Shown: positions 11,130 through 23,424, counted from the first letter of the stretch. The stretch is DNA of 64,000 bases from Epiperipatus broadwayi (GCA_028023455.1 JAQFVV010012422.1:8045210-8109209), one strand, 5' to 3'. Notes: generated from the letters alone by a model not told the origin. Translations and numbers: made by a program.

Positions 11130-11960
11130 AATTTTAATCTTTTTTTTTTAAAAAAAAAATAAAAAATCTAATTTTTTTTTTTTGAAAAGAAAAAAAATCA
11201 AAAAAGAAAATTTGACTGCAGATTAATATATATATAGGCATTCTACTTGAATTTAATTTCTTTAGGAAGTTAATCGAAAAAGTTGATAACTTTCATTTTT
11301 AGAGATAATAAATAGTATTTAAATTAAATGGCATAATTAGCATTTCTATCAAAGGAAACTAAAACCTGAAAAACTAATTATTTTTTTCTTGTGAAATTTT
11401 TTGTTGTCGTTGTTTATGATAAAAGACTAATCTAATTTCTATATACCTCAGCTATTAATTATTTACCGTAATTAAAAAACAATATATATATATATAACTG
11501 CCATGTTTAAAAATTAAATGTATTTTTTGTATTGTCACATTATCACTTCATAAATTATAATTTTTATTGTTGTTTAGATTAAATTATTTATAGTTTTAAT
11601 TTAATTCATTTGACATTTTTATTCTTCCACATATCTGTTTTATACAGTGTGCGTGTGCGTATGCTTGTCACTGAAGTTAAAACTGCGAGTAAATGAAAAT
11701 TCGTAAAATAGTATTGAAAGTATTATTATGAAGCCAGCAGTCTTGTTAGTACATCTGCAAGGGTACCATCTATGGTAAGACTAAATGTTAACTCATGAAA
11801 AACAACCAGAACCGAGGTCAAAAAAGTGCGGTTTTAAAGATTATTACAATATTTGGGAGCATGTTGTAATATTGACCAAGAAAATATGTGGAAGCATAAA
11901 GTTTATAATTGTTTGTTATGTATCAAGTGATATGAACATAATAGTATGTATTATTTCAGG
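11130..11960. other. Unassigned AT-rich DNA
   Basis: An A/T homopolymer-rich stretch at 11135-11210, a TA run near 11485-11500, otherwise no signal. The frame ending at 11985 overlaps the RTE-like fragment out of frame. Confidence 0.4.
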
Positions 11961-11967
11961 CTATATT

Positions 11968-12110
11968 AGACCACATGTGAGATGAATGGATGAAATAAGA
12001 AAGTGTGCAGGGGTGATGTGGAGAAGAGAATCTAAAGATCAGAGAAGATGGATTGAACTTGGAGAGATCTTCAACCTGCAGTGGATTGATAATGGTTGAT
12101 GATGATATGG
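11968..12110 (+). pseudogene. RTE-like retrotransposon, 3' end of ORF2 and tail
   Basis: The frame at 11968-12099 reads RPHVR, then a stop where a sister copy has Trp, then MDEIRKCAGVMWRRESKDQR and RWIELGEIFNLQWIDNG, ending at TGA. This is the classic extreme C-terminus of RTE-type ORF2 proteins (K-RPR-RW-DDI-...-W-...-LGEA-..QW). A short TGATGATGA tail follows. Everything upstream is lost, so it is a 5'-truncated dead copy. Sister copies lie at 23425 (minus) and 55430 (plus). Confidence 0.75.
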
Positions 12111-12561
12111 TAGTGATATTGGGCTTTGTTATTTGGAATAGTTAGTGAGCATTATAATTAATCTAAAAATCATAGTTCACAAAGTGTAGTCCTGGTGAAA
12201 AAACCCATTGTAGATATATCATAGATGTATGTGGATTGTGTCATTATCACATCTCAATAAGAATGGTTGTGTCAAAAATATCTATATGTGTTAAATTGGT
12301 AAATGAGATTTATTTTATCTTTTTAAATGATCATTAGGCATATGTAGAAATACATAGAAATACATTTTCACCCTATTTTCTCATAAATTTCTACATATTT
12401 TTAGCACTCCTGTAACATGATAATACTTAGATATGTTTTGTTATATTAATAAATGGTATATATAGTTATTATCTAGATCTGGTAATTAAAAAAAATATAT
12501 TTATATATAAACATATTTAAATAATAAGTGTAATAATACTCGAGGCTAAATGAGATTATAA

Positions 12562-12690
12562 GTAATCATTAAAACCAGTCAACACTTAAACAATCCCAAT
12601 ATCAATAACAATCAGCAATCTCAAACAGTTTGAGATTGTTGATTGTTATTGATATTGATATTAGAATTGTCTAACTAGTTTAATGATTAC
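12562..12690. mobile_element. R4 MITE-like element, near-perfect palindrome
   Basis: The left arm GTAATCATTAAAACCAGTC...ATATCAATAACAATCAGCAATCTCAAAC and the right arm, its complement, meet with a 1-2 bp loop at 12628. The centre, including the X-box-like motif found in other copies, has been deleted. Termini GTAATCATTAAAAC / GTTTAATGATTAC define the ends. No coding capacity. Confidence 0.75.
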
Positions 12691-12694
12691 ATGT

Positions 12695-14700
12695 ATATTT
12701 ATATATATTGTACCAGTCACTTCTATCTTCTTTTGATCACCGAGAGTGCATCTAGGTCACTTACTACCTAGAAAATTTAATTTTCAGTGATCAAGAGTTA
12801 ATGATGAAGATGAACGTTACCAGCTAGACCTAGGGAGAGAAAGACATCTTTAACCTTGTTCAGACAATAGAGAAAAGAATACAGAGACAAACATCAGCCC
12901 AAAATAATTTGAAATAATTTCTTAGTTTATTAAACTAAAAAAAAAGAAAAATTAAATCTCCAGCAAACAAAACATAAAAGTTTGACCTAGATTCTTTTAG
13001 CATATTTATCAGAAAGTGTATGTAAGTATTGAAACTTTAAACACCCTATCAGATAGGTTTGTTTTCTCACATAAGGTTTAAAAAAAGGGATTTATAATAT
13101 CTTCCTGCCAGCTATTTATAAAAACCAATTCCAGTTTCCCTATTTAGAGATTTCAAAAATAAAACAGACTTATAGGGAATACAACAAAATGGTGCAGGCA
13201 AGCTTTCCTTGACCTAGAATAAAGCATCAGGATCAAGAATGTCATATGTCTGCATAACAGCTCATGATTAACCATGCTTAATGTCATCAAGGTTGACTCC
13301 AATACAAGTCAAGAAAATAGAACAAGAAAAGGTTACGATTTCCCATAATCTTAAATAAAAGAAAACAAAATCTCCAATTTAGGAAAAACAAAACAATATA
13401 CTTGATAAACTGCCAGCCAAAAGATTTCCGATCTGCAGGAAAATACAAACCAAGCTTAATTGAACTAATTATAACAAAAGGGACAGGTGAGTTAAAAGAA
13501 AATTACTAATATCTGTCCAAGTATTTATCAGGATTAGTAATATAAATAATAATAATAATAAAAACACTAAGCATATAAAAATATAAACTCGCAATACACT
13601 TCCAGATAAATAAATAAATAAATATGGAATCTTCAAACTAAGAACTCTATACACACTCTAAATAAAATAATCAGAAAATACATAAAATAATTAAAATATT
13701 GAAAGAATATACAAACTTATACTAAAATAGGTTGCTTTAAAGATTAAGCTGAGACTTTAATAGAGATTTAAACCCTGGTTAGAATATGAAAACATTTTAC
13801 CTCAAAGCATAAGGTTAGGTTTGGTGGATATCTTTCAGCAGTGCACACAGTTTATTTCACTTTAAAGTTTCGACAAAGATTTTGATTTCCATTTATGTGT
13901 TCAGAAGTCTGGAGGCTATCTTGAGTATCTGTTCTTGTTCAGACTTTTAAGCTATGATATTGAAGGAACAACTCAGAATCTGGGGTCTGTCTTTGGGTTG
14001 ATTTAGCACTACATGTTGTGTGAAAGATTCATCATGGTGGGTAGTTTTGGCATTCTGCAGAAATGATCTTTATTTAGAAAACAGTAGTCAATAATATAAT
14101 TTCAGCAGAATTTCTTATTAGCAGACAGCAAAATGTGATATTAGCACTGGTGGTATGTAGTCATGGATGGTAATTTTTGTAAAATAAGGCAGTACAGCAA
14201 CTAGCATAAGAATCACTATTAATGTACTAAAAGCTGAATCCAAATCATCTTTAATTAAAAGTTTTTTTAACCAGGGCAAATCTCAATCTCACACTTAATC
14301 TTAATTAAAATATCTGACCTGGGCTCTTATCTTATCCAGAATAATTGGAAAAAAATAAGGCTCAGCTTTTTTCTTTTTTTAAAACAATAGATTGCAATCA
14401 AAATCAAAAGAAACAATAATGCAATCAAAACTTTTTTAAAATTAAAAATGCTTTTTTTTTCTTAAAAGATTAAAACTTTTAATATTTTTTTTACAAAAAG
14501 ATAAAAAAAAAACAAGTTTCAAAAGGAAAACTATTTTAAATTAAAATTTATGAAAAATAAATTCACGAATTTAAAAATAGAAATGAGTATGTGTGCTATA
14601 ACATACACAATTTTTAAATAGCTTTCCCTTAAAACTTTATAAAAATAAAAGTTTGTTTTAATTTCACAATGAAACTTTTAAAGTGGATAAATTATCCAGT
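12695..14700. other. Unassigned DNA, ~2 kb
   Basis: Moderately even composition at 12720-13300 and 13745-14200. Simple repeats at 13542-13562 (AAT) and 13605-13623 (AAAT). From 14340 to 14560 the strand is A/T-run-rich. No frame, RNA or known element could be supported. The general style resembles 47.2-47.7 kb on the opposite strand, but alignment by eye is weak. Confidence 0.35.
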
Positions 14701-14701
14701 T

Positions 14702-14703
<2 letters not shown>

Positions 14704-14759
<56 letters not shown>
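14704..14759. repeat. (AT)n microsatellite
   Basis: About 28 uninterrupted AT units, directly abutting the R1 copy that begins at 14760. Confidence 0.95.
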
Positions 14760-14762
<3 letters not shown>

Positions 14763-15099
14763 TCAATAAGGGCTTTGAATGTTTCCATTCTCAGATTGTC
14801 AATAATATGGATGGCTGAAGAGTTGGAGGATGGAGAATATTAAAGCTTGTCCATTAAAGTTTGAAGATTTTCTGGACCTTAATATAAACTGAGCATTGAT
14901 TGTATATATGTATGGAAGATGGTGATCTGGACCAACTGATGAGTGCTGGTTCAGCATGAAGTACATATATTGGGGATCATTTATCTTTTTTACATGTATG
15001 TGGACACATGTATTAGTTATATAAAGTGAAGTGGATAGATGTAGAGAGCTTGAAAATCTGTGTTCAAATCCCTTCTATTATATTAACTTTAATATAGAC

Positions 15100-15591
15100 C
15101 AGGGATGGGAAAATAGTGGCCCAAGGGCCACATGCAGCTGCTAAGAGTTTTTATGTGGCCTGCCAAGACAATCAGAAAAATCAGCCTTGAACTAAAATTT
15201 CCTTCCCGTGCATGATGGAAGATTCATCTCATATTTTTCACTAGGATGGCCACATCAATATACATGTGCAGTGTAGATACGATGTGCAGTGCTTTTCCAG
15301 TTGATCTAGTTAATTTCAATTTTGTCTTTGCATTAGCAAATATATACATTTCCAACTTTAGTAAAACCATGAACCCTCTGAAGAAATGTAAAATCAGTGA
15401 TGAATGTTGTGTGTTTAATGAAGAATAGACAAACAAATATATCTTTAGTAATACAGGGAATAAAGTAATGTGTTTATTGTGCCATGAAAAAAGGTGCGAC
15501 CTTCTGCTAACATTTCCTTCCGCAAAGTGGCCCCAATGTGGCCCTCCACCAACCTCGGTGGCCCCTGAGACAAAACAATTGCCCACCCCTG
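15100..15591 (+). mobile_element. Short non-autonomous hAT element with 8 bp target-site duplication
   Basis: Terminal inverted repeats begin CAGGGATGGGAAAATAGTGG at 15100 and end CAATTGCCCACCCCTG at 15591, the form common to many animal hAT elements. The flanks ATATAGAC (15092-15099) and ATAGAGAC (15592-15599) match at 7 of 8 bases, as expected for hAT. Inside, GC-rich sub-terminal GGCCCAAGGGCCACATG and GGCCCCAATGTGGCCC pair. A remnant of the transposase N-terminus lies at 15369-15490. The element is 492 bp and cannot move by itself. Confidence 0.85.
15369..15495 (+). pseudogene. hAT transposase N-terminal remnant
   Basis: From an ATG at 15369 the frame reads MNPLKKCKISDECCVFNEE, a stop at 15426, then TNKYIFSNTGNKVMCLLC and HEKRCD. 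This matches the start of hAT transposases of the GTF2IRD2/ZBED-like group, where a Lys-Arg-rich start, a DE-x-R-x-F-x-x-x-W segment and a CxxC zinc-finger half precede the catalytic part. The expected Trp is the stop codon. Only the CxxC half is left before the sequence runs into the 3' terminal region, so the gene was internally deleted as well as mutated. Confidence 0.65.
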
Positions 15592-15639
15592 ATAGAGACA
15601 ATATACACATATTTAAATATTATATATATATGTTAAAGT

Positions 15640-15750
15640 AGAATTTTTTTTCTTGTGTCATAGCATCAGCCGGGAAGCGAACCCGCTAACCCGGGACAAC
15701 TGCTTGTAAAGCAGCTGTCGCTGACCTCTCAACCACCAATGTGTAAATAA
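15640..15750 (-). mobile_element. tRNA-derived SINE, copy 2
   Basis: On the minus strand: head ATTGGTGGTTGAGAGGTCAG near 15743, anticodon-arm-like GCTGCTTTACAAGCAG, B box GCGGGTTCGCTTCCC, trailer GCTGATGCTATGACAC, then A-rich tail AAGAAAAAAAATTC to about 15640. Same order as the copies at 7330 and 31110. Confidence 0.75.
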
Positions 15751-15751
15751 T

Positions 15752-16889
15752 AAAATAATAAATAATAGAACTAAATAATAAAAATGTAGCAAGATCAAAA
15801 TTTTCTTCATTGCATAATCATGATTATCTATTTGCCAAATAGATTTTAGTTAATGAAAAGTGCAAACCAATATATTTAACCATAATTCTAAAGCAATTGC
15901 TAAACATATTTAACACTAAGGACAGTTCTTATAAGATTGATGACATTAGATTTAAAATAATTAATCTTAGCCTAAAAAGTATCTTTAATAGTTCGTTTAA
16001 TTTTGTTATATCCATAAAAGACAACTTTTACATCATTGGGTATTTTATGACCAATATTACATCCATGACTGTATACAAATGGTCTAAGATATTTCTTCTT
16101 AACTCTGTTTTTATGCCTTTTGATCTTTCACAAAGTCATAAATACTATTTTGAATTTTATGAACTATTCCTCAAATATTTTTACTAATTACAAACTTTTT
16201 AAAATTATTTAATAATGAATTTAAATTAAAATCTTTTCTTCAAGAAATTCTGTTATTATCTCAAAAGTGACTATTTTTATTAAGCAATTAACAAACTGGT
16301 GATTTTAAAAAACAAAAATTTTAATATTATTATCAATAAATATATTTACACCATAATTACATTTATTTATTTTTAAAAAATAAACATTTTCAATAAAAAC
16401 ATAACATTTAGGTTTATTTATTAAAAATAAATACTTTTAATAAATCTATTGAAACAATCTGAACTAATATAATCATCACAAAATTGTTTGTTTTCTGAAT
16501 CAATGTTTTATTTTCAAAATTATTTAATCTTTATTTCAATAGCAAAAACTTATTAAGACATTTTAAAATGATTATCTGAAACTTTTACCAGCAATGAAAT
16601 TCTAATTGAATTAGTGCATGTTTAAACACCATGTCATGGAGTTATGTATAATTGTATGCATTACAAATATGATAGTTGTGTGAAATTGCAGATATGATAG
16701 ATTTAAAAAGTGTTTAATAAGCTAGTTAAATAAAACAAGTGTTAATGGAATAAGATTTGTTTTTGTTAAAATCATAAAATCCTATGAGAAAATATCAGAA
16801 TATTTTCAATGAAAATTGAAGTCAATTTTTTTCTATATGAAACATATAGAAAAAAAATATTTATGCACTTCATATTTTTTCTCATCCTT
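15752..16889. other. Unassigned AT-rich DNA
   Basis: AT-rich throughout. The 96-codon frame at 15897-16187 is Phe/Ile/Asn/Tyr/Ser-rich without a recognisable domain or neighbouring splice sites, and is most easily explained by base composition. Confidence 0.4.
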
Positions 16890-16896
16890 TTACCAA

Positions 16897-17385
<489 letters not shown>

Positions 17386-17389
17386 ATGT

Positions 17390-17700
17390 TTCTTAACATG
17401 TAAACATATAGTACAATAAAGACCAAAAAGTTTACATTTGATTGCTATTACAGCTCAATAACTGTTGAATTGTTTTGTTAAAGCTATTACTTGACAAATG
17501 AAAAATATCAATGCTTTTAAAATATTTATTATAAAAATCTGGCAAAAAATTATGGTTATCAAGAATTACTATTTATTCTCCTTATTGAAATCCTGAGTAA
17601 TCATTAGGTGCTAAATGTAGATCTTTAACAGCAGAAAATACTGAACTTGGATTTAATAAATTTTCATCTAATCTTCATCTTCTGAAATTCAACGTATTGA
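17390..17700. other. Unassigned AT-rich DNA
   Basis: No feature supported. Confidence 0.4.
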
Positions 17701-17729
17701 ATCCAAGCCAACTTGCTTACATGATCATA

Positions 17730-17862
17730 TAAATCTGATACCTGTTCAGTATCTATATAGTTTACTGTTGCCAGTTTTTTCAATAACTATAGTCACCTCT
17801 TTCTCTTGTCCAGGATTGGTATAAGACCAGCAAGACATCACATGACCCTAGTTGACAAAATT
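17730..17862. mobile_element. R2 foldback element, outer terminus only
   Basis: CAGTATCTATATAGTTTACT, then GTCCAGGATTGGTATAAGAC and AAGACATCACATGACC, parallel 63485-63590 and 29415-29475 in order and orientation. The inner arm is absent. Confidence 0.5.
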
Positions 17863-17869
17863 GCTTTTT

Positions 17870-18282
17870 TAAAAGCTAATTATTTGTTCCATTCCAGATT
17901 TACCACATATTCAGTCCAAGAAATGAATTGCCAATAGTTATTAAAAAATAGAAGATTTATACACTAAACTGATGCCATATAAATATAAATATGCAGTGAA
18001 GTTGTCTTGTATTCAAACATTAATATATATTTTTTTAATTTTAGAGCAGTAACCTCATAGTACAAAAAAGAGTTAATGGTAGATGCTGGATAAAAGATTT
18101 AAAAAAAAATTTATGTGTACCAAATCACATTTTTTTGTTTTCAAATGGTGTTCTCCATTAAGATTGCAAATCACATTTTTTTTTTTTGATTTCCAATATT
18201 TGTAAAAGTTGTTAGTGTCCAAGTTATATATATTCAAATGTATTGTTTAAAATTATATTATATTTTTACTTTTATTTATTTT
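17870..18282. other. Unassigned AT-rich DNA
   Basis: AT-rich sequence with A and T runs (for example 18177-18187). Nothing assigned. Confidence 0.4.
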
Positions 18283-18283
18283 T

Positions 18284-18542
18284 AGCCCTGCAACACAGAG
18301 CGTGTATTAAACCTAATGTGCATGTTGACATTCTTATCAAACTCCCGATAACTTTGTACATCTTGCCAAAATACCATGTGCAAGATCTGTGTATACATTC
18401 TTTTTTTTGCTAAAAAAGGGCATACACAAGATCTGTGTACATATTATTTTGATCAGATCCCAAGATTACAAAGTTATCAGCAGATTAATATGAATGTGAA
18501 CAAGCTGATGTAGGTGTAATACATGCTCTGTATTGCAGCTCT
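18284..18542. mobile_element. MITE-like inverted-repeat element, probable TA duplication
   Basis: The left arm (GCCCTGCAACACAGAGCG... ATAACTTTGTA) is complementary to the right arm (TACAAAGTTATC... CATGCTCTGTATTGCAGCTC). Arms are ~90 bp, and the centre holds two direct copies of AAGATCTGTGTA. A TA dinucleotide sits on both outer edges, as in Tc1/mariner-type insertions. No coding capacity. Confidence 0.7.
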
Positions 18543-18559
18543 AATACCAAAGTACGCTC

Positions 18560-19450
18560 TTTATTTATGGATTATTATTAATTAATACAGCCACAGAAAA
18601 TGCATTGCTGATTAACCAGCATACCATAATTAAGTAATCATCTCCTGAAAATTACCTGGAGTTTAAATCTTAAATGCATAACATGGATAAATTATAACTC
18701 ATCCATGCCTCTGAAGAATGCATGCTCTTATCATTTTTGGAACTGAACATATAAATTAAACAAATTAGAAAAAAAGACAACACAGGATTTAATCCCATAC
18801 TGATCAGTAATGGAAGTTATAAATATATATCATAGTAAGATTGTTTCTTTTAACTACTTTAACAAAAGAAAATAGAACAGATCTTAATAATTCAGTGTAA
18901 TCCATTTACTGTATTTTAATTTATTTCTTTTACATTAGTAATTAAGTTACTTTTATTTAGTTATTTTTTATATACCTATTTATTGTATGGATTTATTTTA
19001 AAATAACTATTTTTTGCTTTGTGTGTGTGCATATGTTTTAGTTAATTGTATCTTATGAATAAATTATTCGTTTATAAAATATAAGTTGTCAATGGCATTT
19101 TACATCATAGTTTTCATTTCAAATGTTCACACTAGCACTTATCCATTCTGTGTTTTTATATATAAAAGATTGTTATCAGAAACTGGGAAAGTATAGGAAT
19201 TGAAATTGGTCCATTCTGCTTTTTTTTCCACAAATGAATAGATGTGGCTTAATAAAGACTGCAAACACGTTTTTCATTTAAAATAAATTAGTTATGAGTG
19301 GTAAAGCCTATTTTGAATCTCTAGTGTTGATTTTGTGGAGGTGGTTGAGAAATATAACCCATTTTTAGCTTCAATTATTTCCATATTTATCTACTTTATA
19401 TATAAAATCTATGAAAGTTACACCAAGTAGTTATATTTAAAGATAGTCTA
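18560..19450. other. Unassigned AT-rich DNA
   Basis: No gene or repeat recognised. Confidence 0.4.
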
Positions 19451-19451
19451 T

Positions 19452-19482
19452 TCACACACACACACACACATATATATATATT
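19452..19482. repeat. (CA)n(TA)n microsatellite
   Basis: About nine CA units followed by TA units. Confidence 0.9.
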
Positions 19483-19484
19483 GT

Positions 19485-20325
19485 GATGATTGCACATACT
19501 GCGACAACACATATAGGTATTTGTGTTTTGGAATACTAGCAAATAAATTTAAAACTTATGAAGAAAGAAATGTTTTAGTTAATAAAAGAGAGGGAAATAG
19601 AATTGAAAAGATTCTTATCTTTTATTCTCCAAAGTCAAGATTTTGAGAAATAAAAAATAATTAAAGTTAGAATATTGAAATTGTATATTACTAAAATTAA
19701 TAGTGATAAAGAAATATAAATGAAATACGAACTAAAATATGATTTAAAAGAAAAGGTAAAGTTTGAAGAGTTTAAATCAGAGTAAAATAGAAATTTAAAA
19801 CATGACCGAAAGATAAGGATCTGGGTCATAAAAGTACACATTTGACAATAAAACGAAATGCGTGTATGGAGTATATATGAAGTATGATAAAGATAGCAAC
19901 AATTAATGCTGGTCAAAAAAATAAAAACATTTTATTAAAATATCTGTTTAATTAAAATAAAAATAAAGAAATAAATAAATGTACATAGTGCTATGAGATT
20001 GTGTAAAAGTAAATCTATATAAATGACCGAAGGCGCATTAAGAAAAAGAAAGGTGTGAATAAAAGCTAAAAACAAAGGATCAAAAGGACAAAGGACTGTG
20101 GAATTTTTTATTAAAATTTTTTTAGTGGAGGTGAGACTTCTTGCCGAGACGTTGGTGGAAGCAATGCTCTAGAAATTAAGTAGATATAATCAGGAGAAAC
20201 ACAAACCTCAGAATCTTTAAAGTTTATGAAAAAAAAACAAACAAGAGAAAACCCAGATATGTAGTGGAAGGACTCCAATGTTAGAAGGAATCATTAAATA
20301 AACAACATATGATTTATAACATCCG
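19485..20325. other. Unassigned AT-rich DNA
   Basis: A-rich on the plus strand. The minus frame at 19635-19916 has no recognisable motif and is not supported. Confidence 0.4.
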
Positions 20326-20602
20326 TGACACATCAAGAATGGAGGGCTAAGGGCTGTCACGCTCGCTGGCCGACCGATTCAGACTCACCATGCTCTAATG
20401 GTTCCCGTCTACATGTAACAATTGCCGATGTAGCACCTGCCAGAGGGTTCATTTTGCCATGTCCTTGATGTCCTAATACGGAAGAGTTCCCACAACCCAA
20501 ATCCAACCTAAGAGCAACCATTCCCTGCTAAAGAAGTGGAGGAAGTCCACGTGGTGGTCAGCAAGACTTCAACTTACTTCAGAGACTCAATAAACCTAGG
20601 TA
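20326..20602. other. GC-rich island 1, unassigned
   Basis: About 270 bp of near-even base composition in otherwise AT-rich DNA (GGGCTGTCACGCTCGCTGGC, CAGACTCACCATGC). It ends at CCTAG followed by GTAAAATA, a donor-like site on the plus strand at 20597. Neither strand has a long open frame, though a minus-strand stretch reads LADHHVDFLHFFSREWLLL before a stop. Most likely a remnant of an unrecognised mobile element or an untranslated exon. Confidence 0.3.
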
Positions 20603-20994
20603 AAATACATATACTACACCTTTACATTTTAAATGTGCACATATCTTTAATTTAGATAATTGCCAAATTCTTAATTTAAGTGATACATTCATTTTTTAAA
20701 TTCCTTATATACACGAAGTGACGACTATAAATGTATAATCATTTATAGGATCTTTTTTATATTGTAATCATAGCACTATAGCAGATAATTTATTTTATTG
20801 TGTGTAAATGATTTAAAGTATTTTTTTGTTGTTGAATTTATTCTATTAAATATTTCTTATTGATTTAAATCTGTTTCGTCTCATTTTTCACCACTCCAAA
20901 CAGTAATATATTCGTAGAGTTTGGGGGGGGAATAATTATTACTCATTTGAGTACTGAATGAACACATGTGGTTGGAGGTGCAGTATTTTGATCC
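20603..20994. other. Unassigned AT-rich DNA between two GC-rich islands
   Basis: No feature apart from a G tract at 20923-20931. Confidence 0.4.
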
Positions 20995-21262
20995 CATTAA
21001 AATTTATAAATGATCCAAGCGCTGTAACTCTTTAAATCTTACAGCAGTCGAGAGACAATTGACCGGGAAAGATAACCCGGGGCTATACCCATATAGTTAC
21101 AGGTTCGGTCAAGTGTGGATATAGACTCATTTATGTCCATATGTTCTCTTTGCTTGCGGTAGCGGGAGGTGGATGATTTTGAATTTTAAGAATACTGTAT
21201 TATACATAAATAAAAGGGAAGTTAAGCTTTCGATCGTCGTTTGGCTCCCGTTACAATATATA
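20995..21262. other. GC-richer island 2, unassigned
   Basis: Contains GACCGGGAAAGATAACCCGG (an imperfect CCGG...CCGG palindrome) and, at 21225-21255, CTTTCGATCGTCGTTTGGCT. With island 1 it may belong to one old insertion of ~0.95 kb, but no LTR, RT or TIR could be shown. Confidence 0.3.
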
Positions 21263-21299
21263 TAATAAAAGATTTTAATATTAAAAGTAATGCAATAGA

Positions 21300-22176
21300 A
21301 GTCAAAAAATATTTTTTTTTTTTTTTGGACCACAATTTATGTTAATATATTCAACTGAAATATAAGTGTGTGGGATGTGTGTGTCAGTAAATTAACTAAT
21401 TCAATTACCACTTTAAAAATAGTCATACAATTAATTTATGAATTCCTTCTTTTATTTCAAATGAAATATGTATCAACCCATCCAAATTATGGTTGAATAT
21501 ATATATATTGCTTTTAATGTATTAATCCTCAAATGAAATAAAATCATTTTTTTATCAAATACTTTTTATGTGTATTATTTTTTATTTTTTTTAGTTAGAT
21601 ATTTTTCAGTAGACTTTTTGTAACTATTTATATTCAAATATACAAACAAAGAATGTAAGCAATGTTGATGTATTTCTAGTTTTTAAAATGAATGCATGCA
21701 CATTTTTTTGTTTCTTAATGCAATGTTTTTTAAAAAGGCGAGCTTTAGTTAAAGAATCAAGAAAGATTAAGATTTCAGTCTTCATTTGTCTTTTTGATTA
21801 ACTATAAATACTTTTTAGTGAATATTGGATGTTTTTTTAAAAATATATATACATCGGCATCTTATGCATATTACTGAAAACTTGCTGAATCATTATTAAG
21901 TAATTTGAAGTTAGGCTCACCAACACTACTAGAATGGACAACCAGCTGCATTATCATTGATATGTTAAAAGTTGGTTATAAGATGACAAACATACAAACA
22001 GAACTTCTAAGTAAAATAAAAGCATTAAAAAATAATCTAATAATTAATTGCCCTAGAAGTGACAGGCTGAGTTTTAATCTAAGCCATTTGTTCTCAACTC
22101 CATGACTCTGCCAGGGCATTAAAATGCATAGGCTATACAAATTAAAGAAACATTTATTACATTTTATAGATATAAT
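21300..22176. other. Unassigned AT-rich DNA
   Basis: AT-rich with nothing supported. The overlapping opposite-strand frames at 21905-22188 are antiparallel shadows without domain signal. Confidence 0.4.
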
Positions 22177-22412
22177 AAACACCTCCATACTTCCCCATTC
22201 TTTTTAAATTCACTTAAATAAAGATATAATAAAAGACAAATGACCCCCAAGATGCATTTTGTGTTGAACCAGCACTCATCAGTTGACCCACATCACTACT
22301 ATCTCTAATATATATCTTTATTATATGAAACATATTTATCTTAGTAATAATCATTATTGCATTTATCTGAAATGGATAGCGTCAAAGTTGTGAGCGGAGG
22401 AAGTTTGACCAT
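22177..22412. repeat. R14 dispersed repeat, copy 2
   Basis: Same orientation and word order as 5330-5582, including CTCCATACTTCCCCATTC, GACAAATGACCCCCAAGATG, TTGAACCAGCACTCATCAGT and GTCAAAGTTGTGAGCGGAGG. Confidence 0.55.
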
Positions 22413-22414
22413 GG

Positions 22415-23424
22415 TAAATGAAAATGTAGCAATTATTACATTTTGTGACAAGTTTTAAAAATCTTATACCCTATGCAAACAGCCAATTGAACATCCATTC
22501 ATTTGCAAAACGAATAGAAAATATGTTATTGGATGAATCATTGATTGATACAGGCATCAAATTTCTTTATGGTGTTTTCCAATTATATTTTCCAACAAGA
22601 CATTCATAAAAGGCCCTTTGACATAATTTGTAAATTATATGGATCAGCTGAAGACATTTTATTACATATTAATGATTATTGTCCCATTTTCAGTAACATA
22701 CGATCAAATTTAATCCTTGCCAATAATCCAATAAGTAAGAATTTGATCTTAAGCTTTATGATAGGTATCAAAAGACAATAAAAATTGTGCAATTACTTGA
22801 GATTAATATAACTATTTAAAATGTAAGGCAATTTTTCAAAACAGACATGGTTATTATATTCAGTAGTTCCATTAATATTTATGGAAGCAGTACAGCATAA
22901 ATGTAAAATACCTGCCAAAAAATTGAGATTTATAATAAGGCTATAGGTATTGTTTAATTCATGAGATTAATTATGATCTAAGTAAAATCTAGATTCACAA
23001 CTGCACATTTATCAATGAAACCTGTTTTCTACATGGTAATATATTTAAGTACTTATATTGAGTGTTACACAAAAAATTTAATAATTAGTGTACAAAATAC
23101 ATCAATGTCTTTGCTAAATGGAACAGGTTAAATTCTAATTTAAATGTAAAGCACATTGTTTTTACCTGTAACGTACAAATTTATTGTTAGTGATAAAATA
23201 AACTCGTTTTAAAATAAACTATACAGACTCCATACTGATTTTGATTTATTTTTATTAACAAATTTCACCCGTAATGAAAGGTAAACAATTAGAATAACCG
23301 GTGGTCAAATTTGAGTCGCGATCTTGATATCAAGAATTGCTGCTAGAGTGATAAACGGTAAACAAGACCTGCGTAATGATACAAATCTACTTTTTAAAAT
23401 ATATAGTTATAATATTTCTATATC
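22415..23424. other. Unassigned AT-rich DNA
   Basis: The 78-codon frame at 22545-22781 has no recognisable domain. No other signal. Confidence 0.4.

Larger units (their letters stand above)
14760..15640 (+). mobile_element. R1 dispersed repeat, copy C, split by a hAT insertion
   Basis: R1 landmarks GGCTGAAGAGTTGGAGGATG, AATATAAACTGAGCATTGAT, ACCAACTGATGAGTGCTGGT and TTGAAAATCTGTGTTCAAATC occur in order up to 15099. After the hAT element (15100-15591) the family sequence resumes as GACAATATACACATATTTAAATA, which matches the uninterrupted R1 copy at 56475-56500. Confidence 0.7.

Noticed and set aside
15224-15610. 128-codon minus frame and 60-codon plus frame
   Set aside because: They lie on the short hAT element. 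The plus-strand transposase remnant explains the coding look, and the minus frame is its shadow plus terminal repeats.
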